Positions 33,977 through 45,680 of a stretch of 64,000 nucleotides of DNA are shown here, one piece after another. The notes under the pieces were generated by a model. It did no database searches, was not told the origin of the DNA, and was given only the letters and a program-made list of their open reading frames with translations. Each line of letters opens with the position of its first letter. Position 1 is the first letter of the stretch. The stretch lies in assembly GCA_028023455.1 (NCBI GenBank), contig JAQFVV010006274.1, positions 3,596,001 to 3,660,000 of the forward strand. Direction: 5' to 3'. This stretch comes from Epiperipatus broadwayi (lineage: Eukaryota; Onychophora; Udeonychophora; Euonychophora; Peripatidae). The translations under genes and the position numbers were made by a program.

Positions 33977-36796
33977 TTCCCAGGCGGCTGTAAAGTCACC
34001 AACCAAGGCAGCGCTTGATGGCCGAAGGCGGAGGGTGCTAAGAATCCCCTGATTGTGGACCCAGGCTGCCATTTGATGATGACTCTTTATTTAGGTACTT
34101 ACAACTGCAGATCACTTTCAAGTGAAGGAACATTGCAAGAATTAGAAGAAGAACTCTCTTATATTAAATGGGACATTATTGGACTTTGTGAAGTTAGAAG
34201 AAAAGGTGAAGAGATAATTGATTTAAAAAGTGGACATATACTCTATTATAAAGGCACAAATATTGGAAATACAAGTGGAATAGGATTCATTATAAATAAA
34301 AAGTGGAAGAACAATATTGTGGAGATTGATGGTGTATCGGACAGAGTGGCAAGATTAGTTATACAACTTAATAGCAGATACCAAATGCAGATAATTCAGG
34401 TTTATGCCCCAACAAGTTCTCATAGTGATGAAGTAGTAGAAGATTTTTATATGGATGTACAAATGGCTTTTGATCAGAGTAAACAACATTTTAAAATTGT
34501 TATGGGAGACTTTAATGCTAGAATTGGTAAACAAATGAAACATGAAAGTGTTGTAGGTAATTTTGGTTATGGTAATAGAAATGAGAGAGGACATAGACTT
34601 GTAGAGTTTGCAGAAAAAGAAAAACTTTATATTATGAATTCTTTTTTTGAGAAAAATGTTAAAAGGAAATGGTCATGGAAGCATCCAAATGAAGGTACAG
34701 CAGAATTGGATTATATTTTGACTAACAGGAAATACATATTTCAAGATTGTAATGTTCTTCATAAATTTAACACAGGAAGTGATCATCGATTAGTAAGGTG
34801 TAAGATACGTGTTAATGTGAAACTAGAGAGACAAAAATTATTAAGAAAAACAATATTTACAGTTGATATTCCTAATCATCAGAAACATTCTAATGAATTT
34901 AAATTAGAACTTACAAATCGGTTTCAAGTATTAGTAGATTTTGAACATGATTCAGATTTGAATGAAATTAATATGAAAATAACTGATACACTTTTAAAAA
35001 CTACAACAAAAATAGCTGGTAGAAAAAAGCAGCAATTGACCAATAAAATTTCTACTGAGATTAGAGAATTTATGAAGAAAAGAAGGAATATGAAGATATA
35101 CAAAAATGATGCATTGAAAATGATATAAGAAAGTATAACTGTGAACTAGCAAGGAAAGCTGTAGAAGATAATAAAAGTCTTAAGAATGTAAAACAACATA
35201 TTGGTATTGGTAGGAAATTTATATCTGCAATAAGAAAAAAAGAGGGAATTGTTACTAAAAAGACAGATGACATCATGAAATTGGTGGAAGATTTTTATCA
35301 AGAATTATATAGTAATAAAGAACAAGTACCTCATATCTATTACATCTTCCGAATTGCCCAGAATTTTAAATGAAGAATTGAGATACGCAATTAAATGTAT
35401 GAAGAAAGGAAAGACTCCAGGTAATGATGGAATTATAATTGATATATTAAAAGAAGCAGGTGAAGAAATAGAAAAAATTTTACCAAAGTTATATACCAAA
35501 TGTCTAAATGATAAAGATGTACCGGATGATTGGAAGAATGCAGTAATAATATTAATATTTAAAAAAGGTGATAGAGAAGATATTAGAAATTACAGACCTA
35601 TCAGCCTTTTATCAGTTTTATATAAAATTTTTACCAAGATAATTACAACTCGTCTACAGAGAACATTGGGTGTTGAGAGAAGTTATAGAAAGGACGAATG
35701 AATATGAGTTGTCATTATGTTTTGGATTTGTAGATTATGAAAAGGCATTTGATTCTATAAACATTTCTTCAGTGATTAAAGCATTGGATCATCAAGGTAT
35801 AGATCCAGGATATTGTCATATTTTGAAGAATATTTATAAATATGCAACAGCAACAATTAGATTACATAATGATACTGGGAAAGTCAACATTGAGAAAGGT
35901 GTAAGACAAGGTGACTCCATATCTCCAAAACTTTTTACAGCAGTGCTGCAAGAAGTATTTTGTGGATTAAAATGGGAAACTAAAGGAGTGAAAGTAAATG
36001 GAGATTATTTAAGTCATTTAGATTTCGCAGATGATGTAGTTGTTTTTGCAAATAATGCTTCCGAGCTGCAGGATATGTTGCAGGAATTATCAGAGGAAAG
36101 TAGGACTAAAGATAAATGTTAAAAAGACTAAAGTAATGTTTAATTGATTTGCTCAAAATATGAAAATAAAGATTGATTATGATGAATTAGAAGAAGTTAA
36201 CAGTTACAAATACCTTGGTCAGATTATTAATACAGATGGAAACATAATGGAAGAAATTAATCATAGAATTAAACTTGGTTGGAGTGCTTTTGGTAGAAAT
36301 AACTTGATACTAAAAGGAAATATGCCTATGTGTTTGAAAAGGAAGGTTTTTAGCAAATGTGTTTTACCAGTTCTTACTTATGGATCTGAGACTTGGACAC
36401 TTAATAGAAGAGCAATACAGAGACTTCAGACCACTCAAAGAAGTATGGAGAGATGCATGTTGGGAGTAACAAGAAGAGATCGAAAATGCAATGTATGGGT
36501 AAGAGAACAAACAGGTGTTACTGACCTCATTGAAAAAATTAAAAGATTGAAGTGGAGTTGGGCTGGACATATTGCTAGAAGAGATTATAATAGATGGACA
36601 ATTGAAATTTTAAACTGGATTCCAAGAGATTATAAAAGACCCAGAAAGAGACCATATGTGAGATGGATGGATGAAATAAGAAAGTGTGCAGGGGTGATGT
36701 GGAGAAGAGAAGCTAAAGATCGGAAAAGATGGATTAAACTTGGAGAGACCTTCATCCTGCAGTGGATTGATAATGGTTGATGATGATGATGATGAC
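33977..36796 (+). mobile_element. RTE-clade LINE retrotransposon, near full length, inactivated
   Basis: A GC-richer leader (CAGGCGGCTGTAAAGTCACC...GGCCGAAGGCGGAGGG) precedes the endonuclease-RT reading frame. The frame ends at 36780 and is followed directly by (TGA)n at 36778-36796, the microsatellite-like 3' tail characteristic of RTE elements; no poly(A) is present. Divergence is modest, since long frame segments survive. The true 5' end and a target-site duplication were not established. It sits in the sense direction within the MNAT1 intron. Confidence 0.88.
34055..36780 (+). pseudogene. RTE endonuclease / reverse transcriptase polyprotein, frameshifted
   Basis: The apurinic-type endonuclease fills 34055-35128: GTYNCRSL, GLCEVR (catalytic Glu), VYAPTSSH, MGDFNARIG, ELDYILT and GSDHRLV. 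Near 35085-35130 a frame change and a TGA break the linker; it continues as RKYNCELARKAVEDNK. A second shift near 35335 leads to the RT: GKTPGNDGI, NYRPISLL. At about 35675 roughly 20 residues (the usual AGFR region) are deleted and the frame shifts. RT then continues with FVDYEKAFDS (motif A), KGVRQGDSISPKLF (motif B) and FADDVVVFA (motif C), shifts again near 36115 and ends with RWMDEIRK and KRWIKLGETFILQW. Homologues are often mis-annotated as craniofacial development protein 2. Confidence 0.92.
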
Positions 36797-38898
36797 TATC
36801 TAAGATATCAGCTATTTTGCATAGTTTAACACAATCTCAAAATAATACCTTCAGATTACATTGAAAAACTGCAAACTCATGCTACTACATGAAATGGAAG
36901 CATTATGATTTACAAATTTTTAAATTAACTCATTCATAATATGAATGATTTAAAAATAGTTTGCTACTATATCAGACAAAACATAAAGTTTTAGTATATT
37001 TTCTGTAATTACAGTTTTATATTAATATCTTTTTTTCTCTCTTGAACAGTATGTGAACGTGAAACTATTGCATGCAACAGAACATATCTTATCATCCCTC
37101 GCAAAACATATTTCTCACTATATTTCAAAATAAGAATACATATTCCTTATAAATTACAATCTTCGCAAAATTAATTATATCAAATATTTATTCACTGTGT
37201 AGAAAACTTTTTAGGGAAGAAAAGCAATCGCCATTTCATTTTGGAAATTATAATTTCATAGTAATCAAAATGACTTTGGATTATATTAATTTTACAAAAA
37301 ACAAGTAATCTTATATCACCCATGTCAAGATTATTTCCAAATTTCAAACAATATTCAGTGTAACACAAACAGACAAACTTCTTTCATATACAAAATATAT
37401 TCACACAATTCTAACTCTAATTGAACTAAAGATTAACAATAAAATAATTTTCCCACAAGACAAATGATACTCTTTGAAAACTCATGTACTTCTATATCTC
37501 AATGTAAATGAAGATGGATATTATCCTCTGCTTGGCATTAATAATAAACAGCTAATAAAAAGATTTAAGTTTTAAGACTCTTGAACCAAAATATTTTGAT
37601 TTTATGCTCAAAATAAATATGTGGTCTTTGCCTATTCTAAATTTTTTTAGATATAAGAAAAATCTTATCAATATGGAATGTATATGTAAAAATATGTCAC
37701 AAAGAAGAGAATATAGTTGTCTACAAGATGTTTGGTCATGCATTGCAAAAATACATTGGAACAGCAATAGCATAATGCATTTCTATTTTTAGGTTTTTCT
37801 AAGGTTTGACTTGCAGAAATAAGAAGCACCACATTCATACTTTATGTATTGTGATGCACAGGATGTGCTTTTCTTTGTAGTACTTATACTAAAAAGCATC
37901 TAAACATATTTAAAATCAAATTAGACAATAAAAGAGACAAAAAAAATCCATTAGACATATTTGCAGCTGCATAGTTCCTTATATCAGTGATCTAATCTAT
38001 AGTGAGATGTGCTATGTTTCTGATTTAAATAGTAATATATATTTACTATGATATAATATATTCAAAATGTATACTGTTTTTTTTCTTTCATTTCTAATAA
38101 ACTGTAGTAATTAATGTAATGCAGAATTTGTAAAGTTATATGTATTAATTTTTATTTCTAATATCTTATGAATTGTCAATAAAGTTTATTTTGAAATACA
38201 ATTTCTTAGTTATTATTTAATGTTATTTATCTTATTATTTTTTCATTGTGGAATGATCCTTGTTTTAAGGACTGTGGAATATGGTTAAAGCATGAGGAAA
38301 ATTTGAAAATATCCATGTATTAGTTTTTATGATGCAAAAATTATGAATAACAAATTTTATCAAGAAAATTGTGTTTTAGTGATGATGTGAAGTTGTTGGA
38401 TGTAATAAGTTGTGAGCTTTCTAAAGTAATAAAAATGATACTTTGAAGAAAGATATTATAGTTTTTAAGAATTTGTTATTATATAAATGAGTTTTTAATT
38501 AATGATTTTTTTATAATTATTAATTTTTTTTTATATTTAAATATTCATTTTTAATTTGTTTCTTTTGTTTTGTTTTTTATTATAAATCTAAAATAACTAC
38601 TATACAAGAATCAGTTCTTCATTCAAAGCACTGTGTTTTGACCCTCATCTTATATGGGCTGTTTCTTTCAAACATAGCAGAAAAGTCTTAACTGTTCTTA
38701 TTTTGGGATATTTAATATTTTGCCATTGGATTGATTTAAAAATATTATTAAATGCTAATAATTTAAATTAGATTAGTAAAATAGGCATATTCAATTTTAT
38801 TATATAATCATATCAAAATGTTTTTTGCATATTAAAATGTGCTACATGCAAAAACTAATCAAATTGATTGTCTTTCTTACACATTATACTGATATATA
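36797..38898. other. AT-rich intron sequence
   Basis: No recognised element. Small open frames at 37552-37792 on both strands are shadows of AT-rich sequence. Confidence 0.5.
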
Positions 38899-39016
38899 TA
38901 AACAACAGGAGTAAATCACTCTCCTTCAGTAAATGACTAAAAGCACTCTAAATATTGAACATTTAGAGTGCTTTTAAGTCATAGTTTGGGGAAGGCGATT
39001 TACTTCCCTTGTTTAC
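38899..39016. mobile_element. Hairpin MITE, about 118 bp near-perfect palindrome
   Basis: The centre is a long stem, ATGACTAAAAGCACTCTAAAT, a 7 nt loop ATTGAAC, and the complementary arm ATTTAGAGTGCTTTTAAGTCAT with one bulge. Outer arms AACAGGAGTAAATC and GATTTACTTCCCTTGTT pair imperfectly. The size and whole-length palindrome fit a MITE; the central stem also has the dimensions of a small-RNA precursor. Confidence 0.75.
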
Positions 39017-42000
39017 ATATCTTGAGTTATGTTTAATTTAAAATTTGATATGTATATATATATTTTTTCAGGAATAATTTTTTCCCTTGGAATAAAATCT
39101 GCCTTTTTGACTTTTCTTGTTTTTTTTTTATTATTTGATTGCTTTTTTTCTCCTCCTGTTTAATTGTAATTCATTCTTATAGAATTCAGTTTGAAATTGG
39201 CCACAATAATCTCATAAAATGATAAATTTGATAATTTCATTATATTTGCTTTTTGACATTGCAAATTTAAAATTAATGCATTATACACTTTTACCCCACT
39301 TAGCGAAGGCAATTTGGTTCCCCAAAACTCATTGTTAAGCAGATTGTATACAAAATAAGCATTTATAATGGTTATCTATGAGAAATATTGGCCAGTTACT
39401 CTAGATGAAAAATTGCATTAGAAATTGGGAATACTACTTTAAATAATAACTTATCAAGTATATATAAAAATTGTAAAAATGTTAATGTATATTATATGCT
39501 TGTGTAAACTGTACTGTGTATATTATACAAGTATTCACTTAAAATATATTTATGTATGTATGATAATGCAACTTAAATCTATGTAAAAAGTAAAAAAAAA
39601 ACTCTTTAGCTTAAAGTTGTTACTTCCTGTGATTCACCATTATCCAGTTTGGTTCCAAACTCAAAGATTTTCTTGATTTTTTTCATTGTCATATTAGTTG
39701 CTATGATGACTTTAAACAGAATCTTTATAAAAAATGTTTAATATTGCTGTCCAAAAAATACAGCAAAATAGATTGAGAAAGTGAAACTAAACCAGCATTT
39801 AATAATTTGTGTGTTCTTCTGGACAATTGTTTTTTGCTGGGAAAAAAAATATCCATACTGAAGTTTCATTTTTTTTAAATTTGTACTACAGTATTATATT
39901 ACATTACTTAAGTGAAATTATTAAAATTAAAAAATCAGTGTTTAATAACAAATCATTTGATTGATCATAAAGACTTGTTATTTATCATTAGTGTAACAAG
40001 AGCCAAATAAACATAAAAACTTAATCTCAGTGAAATTTAAAAAAAAAAATTTCAACATATTGAAAAAATCTTGTGCATTCTGAGTATGCATATTGTAATC
40101 AATATTTAAGACTTTTGTTACAATGTATACTAATGTTGATCTAAATAAATAAATGCAACAGCTGGAATAGAGTTTATTGAACCATGTTTTTGCAATGATT
40201 TAGCAATTTGTCAAATAGCAGAATATGTTTTGATCGCAGAGTTACGGGCTAAAATTAAAGGCATTAATCTTATTCTCTTTATTTGTATTGCATTTTTATC
40301 ATAAACAATTTATTATTAATTGCATAAAATCATCCTTACATTTTTCCCCAATGGATAGCAGTTTAGATTTGATTGAAATTAGCATTTATAAAGATTTTAA
40401 TCCAAAATTGATTGAAATTTTAGCCAATATTTATATTCTTCACAATTTAAAATTTAATGTTAATAATACATAGGATCAAAAATTATTTGTAGTTTATGCG
40501 AAATGAAATTTATATTTTTGTCTCAATATTGCATTTTTTTATACATGCAATGTCACTATTGCTTTGGATATCTGAAAAGAATTACAAGATGATTTAAAAT
40601 CAAGGAAGCAAAGTAGGTATTATTTTTAATTTACATTTATTTAATTTTGATGTTAATCATATAAATCTGAAACCGTTTTACCTTCTTTGTCCCCACCCCC
40701 CTTTAACTGAAAATATTTTATATTAGTAATGATAGAAATTTCGATTTGCCAGAAAATTTTAATTCAAAAATTCTAATACATGTATTGTACATCTTTTAAT
40801 TGTATGCTGAACAAATTTGCTATTTTTACAGTACTGTGTTGATTAAATTCATGTACTGAATGAACCTTGTTATTTTTTTGTCATTAACAATGAAAGTCTT
40901 TACTTTGAATATGTTTATTAATGAAATACTAGTTGTCTTGTAAAACACTGGATAAAAGTTGAATAAAATACTGTACATTCATTAATCATATTTTAAGCAT
41001 GTTTTATGAATAAAATATATGCATGCATACAATTTCAGCATGAAAATCACTATTTTACTTTTGGATGAGATGACTTTTATAACTATTCTATGATATCATC
41101 AGCTTTACAAAATAGCCTCCAATTTAAAAAATGGCTACCAAAAAAAATTTTTTTTTTTTGCAATCATTATAGTGAATAGTCAATTGTAAATCAAAATAGT
41201 GGATACAAATTTATAATGATTGCTCTAGTGTACTCTCGTATAAAAACCAAGTGCTAAGCAGGGTAAAAGTATATATATATGTATCATTTTCCCACATCGA
41301 TCTACTTTTTTAGAACCCAAATCATTTCTAGAACTGTTATTTTGCATTCATCATGAACAAATCATAGTTCCCAATCAATATTTTTTTGCATAGATACTTT
41401 TTTTTTTTAATTTTGAAATGATATTTTTTATTATTTTATTTTTTAAAAAATAATATTCATATTTTTCTCTTTTTATTCTTTATAATTCAGATGTGATTGT
41501 TTAATATTTTTTTAAAATTAGAAATGATTCATTTCACCCCAATCTTTTTTCACTTTGCTACTAGTTATTTAAAAAAAGATAGTTTTTTTTTATTTTTATA
41601 TGTCTATGGCTTATACAGTTTTTTGTTTAAATGCTTTATATTTTCAGAAAATAATTGATTATTTATCAAAAAAAAGTATGATTAATATTAAACTTCAATG
41701 TTTTAAATAATAATATCCAAATTGTTCTTAAGCTAATGGTTGAGCTGCACTTTACATCTACAATATTTCTGTGAATAATCATTAAATTGTGGTCTATTTA
41801 TATATGATTTTTAATAGATTTCCATATCATTGTTTCTACATATCTATCATTTATTTTTCCAGTTACTGAAAAAATGATGGATTGAGAGTTCACTCCATTA
41901 TTGTTGTCTGAAATATTCTCACCTGATTCCAAAATTCTTTTTTTTTTCCACTGATGTTTATATATTTTAGTTTTTTAAAATAGTAATAACATTAATTGAA

Positions 42001-42570
42001 ATAATTGGGTCTCAAGTGTAAATTATGTATATTATTGCTTTATGAAATTGAAAACAGTTATTATAAAAAGATTGTTATAACATACAGTTGAGACAATTCC
42101 AAGAGCAGTTCTTATTGCTCTATTTTAAAATCAAGTACTTGGCAGCAAATAAGTAAGAAATTGGAGGGTCATGAGGTATCGTTAATATTAGAGAATATTA
42201 TTCTACACAATAATATTTGTATAAATTATGTTATTTAATTATTCTCCTTACTAAGTTTGAGTGTTTTGCATAATAAATTATTTCAGTTTATAAATGAAAT
42301 TGATGCCGAATTTATGATTACTTAAAAATCGACTTATGCCATATTAAAAAAAAGACGTACATGTAAATCCAAGTAGCAGTAAAACTGCTTGTATTGCCAT
42401 ATCTCACCTTGCCTATGTGTATACAGATAGATAATGCATAGCCAATGACAGAAGCAGGCAAATAGGTGATGGTGCTCACTGAATCCGAATGTTTTCATTA
42501 ATAAGAATGGGGATCTGGCGATAATGGGTCAGTCTTTTTTAATTATTGTCACAAAGCTGAAAAACAGAAT
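39017..42570. other. AT-rich intron sequence
   Basis: T and A homopolymers and (AT)n tracts dominate. No recognised gene or repeat. Confidence 0.5.
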
Positions 42571-42850
42571 TTCCATTCTCTAGACAATAACAGTTAAGCT
42601 AAACGGTTGATGTTGTGGGGCAAGCCCTCATTCGGGACTAGAAGCTGCTAGAACCAAACATTGGCCCAAGGTAAGCTATCATTGTACATCCGGGAGTGTC
42701 ATCGGACCTACTCAAGAAGCAGGTTGGCCAAAATACAGCTGAAAGTGATAGGAAACTTATAAGGGCAATTGCAGTCCCTTTTTCCATGGTTCGCCCTAGA
42801 ACTAGGAGCTATACCTCGCCAACTATAGCAGGCGGTATAGAGCCATTGTA
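42571..42850. repeat. GC-richer island of unknown origin
   Basis: About 250 bp with markedly higher GC than its surroundings (GTGGGGCAAGCCCTCATTCG...CATCCGGGAGTGTCATCGG...CGCCAACTATAGCAGGCGG). No open frame, tRNA fold or terminal repeats were found. It probably comes from a mobile element leader, but this is a guess. Confidence 0.35.
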
Positions 42851-43612
42851 AAATATATTTGAATACGAGTGTATGTTTGTTTTCATATTCGGTAATAAAT
42901 TTATTAGAAACGTATTTACACGTGTTTGTATTTACATGAGGCTGATCATTAAATCACGCATATATAATCCAGACAAAACATAACAGTAATTTGTAAGAAT
43001 AATGGAATATTTCGATAATATAAAATAATGACAAAAAATTGAACCTAGCTTTAACTTTTTTTTTTTTTTCGAATTGGACTTTTATAACTTTAACACACAC
43101 ACCCCGCCCCATATAAAATAAATTTTGCCATTTTTTAGATGAATTGCTTGTTCTTATCAAGTGTAAATGATTAAACAGTCATACGAATAAATTTACCTTC
43201 GATAATTTTTTAATAGTTAAAAATATTTTATTTTAGAATGTATCCAATTACCTGATTGACATTTTACACTGTTAGTATTTCAAAAAAAAAAAAAATGAAA
43301 AGTCATTTACATATATATTTTTTATAATCTTCCTTTTTTTTTTTTTGTAATAAGATTCTCTTATTGTTTATGGTTAGTATCAATCTAAACTTTACTAACT
43401 TTTTTTTCTTTTAAGCAGAGTAAAAAAAAAAGCTAGATCACATAATGTTTTTATTTTTCATTTTTGATAGATGAACGGATTATTTTCTAACATCTAATTG
43501 TAAGATCTTGAGAATAGAGATTGTTTTTATTTTATTTTTTTTTAATTAATTTTCATATTTAAAAAAAAAAAGATAATAAAAAACTACAATGTATCTGGAT
43601 GACTGTTTTGAT

Positions 43613-43686
43613 GAACCTCGGTGTATAGTTGCTAGAGAATTCTCTAGCAGTATGTTTCATTAAAGAATATAATGCCCCGAGGTTCC
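43613..43686. repeat. Small inverted-repeat element with a perfect 20 bp palindrome
   Basis: The outer inverted repeat GAACCTCGG...CCGAGGTTC encloses a perfect palindrome TGCTAGAGAATTCTCTAGCA (43630-43649). It could be a very short MITE. No target duplication is visible. Confidence 0.55.
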
Positions 43687-44284
43687 AGAAATGTAAAGGG
43701 AAAAGAGGATTCAAAGCGAATGTATTAATATTGAGAATCTAATCACAGTAAATTAATAGAAAAAAAAAGGCTTAAAGCTATAAGCTGATAATTTTATTTG
43801 TAATTGTTAGATTATTTGTAGATAAGTCGTGTGTCTTGGAAAATTAAAAAAAATTTTTTTTTTATTTTTAAATGTCCTTTCAATGTAAAGTGAGATGGAG
43901 GTGTGGTAATCATGTTTGAAACCTTATTGAATCTGCCAGATATGTGAACATTCTGTAGTTGAATGACACATCTCATTAAATTATACAGAAGGAAAACATG
44001 TATGTTAAAAATTAATTAATATAACGAAATGAGAGAAATACGATTTATGATTTTTTTCCGCCAAGTTAAAACCTAGTTCTTATTTTTGAATTATTTTAAT
44101 TTGTATTTAAACCAGCTTTATTTACTATATGATTTGTTCTTTGGTAATTTATTCTTTATGTAAATGAATTTAGTGCTTAATTTTATAAATCTATTTCATT
44201 AATCATTATTGAAAATAATTCGATTGAATTTATTTTTGTAGAAATTCGTTCTTAGTTCGTACAACCTAATTATGATACATAAGG

Positions 44285-44342
44285 ATAAACTGGTATAGTG
44301 GTTATTGCATCTGTATGTTGCAAGGTTTATATCTGATTTTTT
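44285..44342 (+). repeat. Degenerate tRNA-derived SINE head
   Basis: TGGTATAGTGG fits the Pol III A-box consensus (TRGYNNANNNG), and GGTTTATATCT 30-odd bp downstream resembles a decayed B-box (GGTTCAAATCC). A T-run follows. The cloverleaf no longer closes. Confidence 0.4.
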
Positions 44343-44698
44343 TTTCATGTTCCAAACAAACTTAGGTTTTTTTGCAGCCGGTAGTCAATCTAATTACCCA
44401 AATAATTAATCAATAAACGTTCTTAATTGGAAAATAAAACAATGAAAGCAAATCATAACACATATTTAATTAATATTGTCTTTTCTTCGACTCTCCAGAG
44501 CCTTTATTTTCCAGTGAGTTGGGTTTTATCTTTATGTAATGAGTAGCCAAATTGTCATTGAAAGATTCATTATAATTTGTGTTTTTATATAAATGTTTTG
44601 TTTAAATGTGTGTGTATATGTATTTAAAATAAAAGTATAATTATCTATCTAATTTATATCATTGATATATGCAATAAAAAACATTAAGATGTAGTCTT

Positions 44699-44803
44699 TT
44701 TTTTTTTTTAAAGTGTCATAGCATCGGCCGGGACGCGAACCCGCAACCTGGGCAACTGCCTGCAAGTGCAAGGCAGTCGCGCTGACCTCTCGACCACCAA
44801 TGC
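44699..44803 (-). mobile_element. tRNA-like retroposon with A-tail and 13 bp target-site duplication
   Basis: AAGATGTAGTCTT flanks the element on both sides (44686-44698 and 44804-44816). On the minus strand it starts with a tRNA-like sequence (44803 down to 44721), then a short linker ATGACACTTT, then an A-tail of about 13 adenines. This is the layout of a minimal SINE or tRNA retropseudogene integrated by target-primed reverse transcription. The intact duplication and tail suggest it is young. Confidence 0.85.
44721..44803 (-). ncRNA. tRNA-like sequence (class II size), SINE head
   Basis: An 83 nt sequence. The acceptor arms GCATTGG and CCGATGC pair over 7 bp with one G.U. The D stem is GTCG/CGAC with loop AGAGGTCAGCG. 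The T arm is CGGG/CCCG with loop TTCGCGT, and the B-box GGTTCGCGTCC is intact. The anticodon region instead forms a 7 bp stem ACTGCCT/AGGCAGT with a 9 nt loop and lacks a normal U33-anticodon loop, so it is tRNA-derived rather than a working tRNA gene. Confidence 0.7.
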
Positions 44804-44842
44804 AAGATGTAGTCTTGATAAAGAGATTTCTGTAATTGTAAA

Positions 44843-45219
44843 CAAAGTTAATTGTCAGAATTGATGATCAAATATTATTATATCTGATCAGGCTGAAAAT
44901 GGACTTTATTATAATAAAACATTAATATTCAAAACATTTGAATAATTCAAATAGATAAATGAATAGCAATAATATTAAGTTATAAAAAAATATAACAATA
45001 GTCATTTTGGTGTTTGACATCACATAATCTCCCAAACAACAAGTCATATGACTATTGTTATAGAGATGAAAGGGCATCACCTGTTTGGTTTTGTGCATTG
45101 GTAGAGTATATATGAAATATATTTCAAGGCTTGAGCAATTATCACAATAAGCTTAAGTAAAGAAGTATTCCTCTTATATTTAAAAAATATATATTTATAA
45201 TCAAAATGTAATTTCTAAC
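44843..45219. other. AT-rich intron with a possible second tRNA-like head
   Basis: TTGTGCATTGGTAGAGTATA at about 45092-45111 resembles an A-box/D-arm. The related 52430-52510 sequence on the minus strand (GCACTGGTAGAATGC) supports a weak SINE family. Confidence 0.3.
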
Positions 45220-45680
45220 AATAAAGTGAATCTGTACCAACTGATGAGTGCTGGTTTAGCATGAAATACATATATTGGTGATTATTTATCTTTTCTACAT
45301 GTGTGTGGTCATGTGTATTAGTTGTATGAGTTAGTGTGGATAGTTGAAGGGTGCTTGAAAATCTGAGTTCAAATCCCTTATACTTACAATTAAGCTCCCT
45401 TGTTTGTGAAGAATGCCTGGTTTTCAAATGTTTATACATCAAGCTTGTATCCTGTCCATCCCTCTTATCTGTATTTAAATGGATAAGGTCCTATACATGA
45501 GGGGTCAGAGTGATTTGAGGTCAACATGGGCATGGCAATAATATTGGCATCAACATGGGATTGGAGTTTTCATCATCAGATTTTCAATGATGTGTGTGAT
45601 CATGTGTATCAGTTGTATGAGATAGTGTGGATAGTTGAAGGGTGCTTAAAAATCTGAGTTCAAATCCCCTATACTTACAT
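45220..45680 (+). repeat. Family B units, truncated and rearranged
   Basis: A 5'-truncated unit begins just before CTGTACCAACTGATGAG (45241) and runs through the B-box GAGTTCAAATCCC, the tail and the start of the next unit. That next unit jumps, by internal deletion near 45592, from TTTTCAATGATG to GTGTGATCATGTGTATCAG and a second B-box at about 45657. The assembly is bracketed by a duplicated flank, AAGTAAAGAAGTATTCCTCT, at about 45158 and 45752. Confidence 0.75.
45237..45278 (+). ncRNA. Predicted hammerhead ribozyme, family B, outer stem I lost
   Basis: CCAA (45237-45240), core CUGAUGA (45241-45247), stem II UGCU/AGCA, GAAA (45263-45266), stem III AUACAUAU, A17, then UUGG (45275-45278). 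Core bases are intact, but the element is truncated immediately upstream, so the outer stem I helix (AUAAUC) is missing. Confidence 0.6.

Noticed and set aside
34355-36570. Minus-strand frames of 64-79 codons
   Set aside because: Shadows of the RTE LINE coding strand.
44721-44803. Functional class II tRNA gene
   Set aside because: The anticodon loop is 9 nt without a normal U33-anticodon arrangement, and the A-tail plus target duplication show a retroposed copy.
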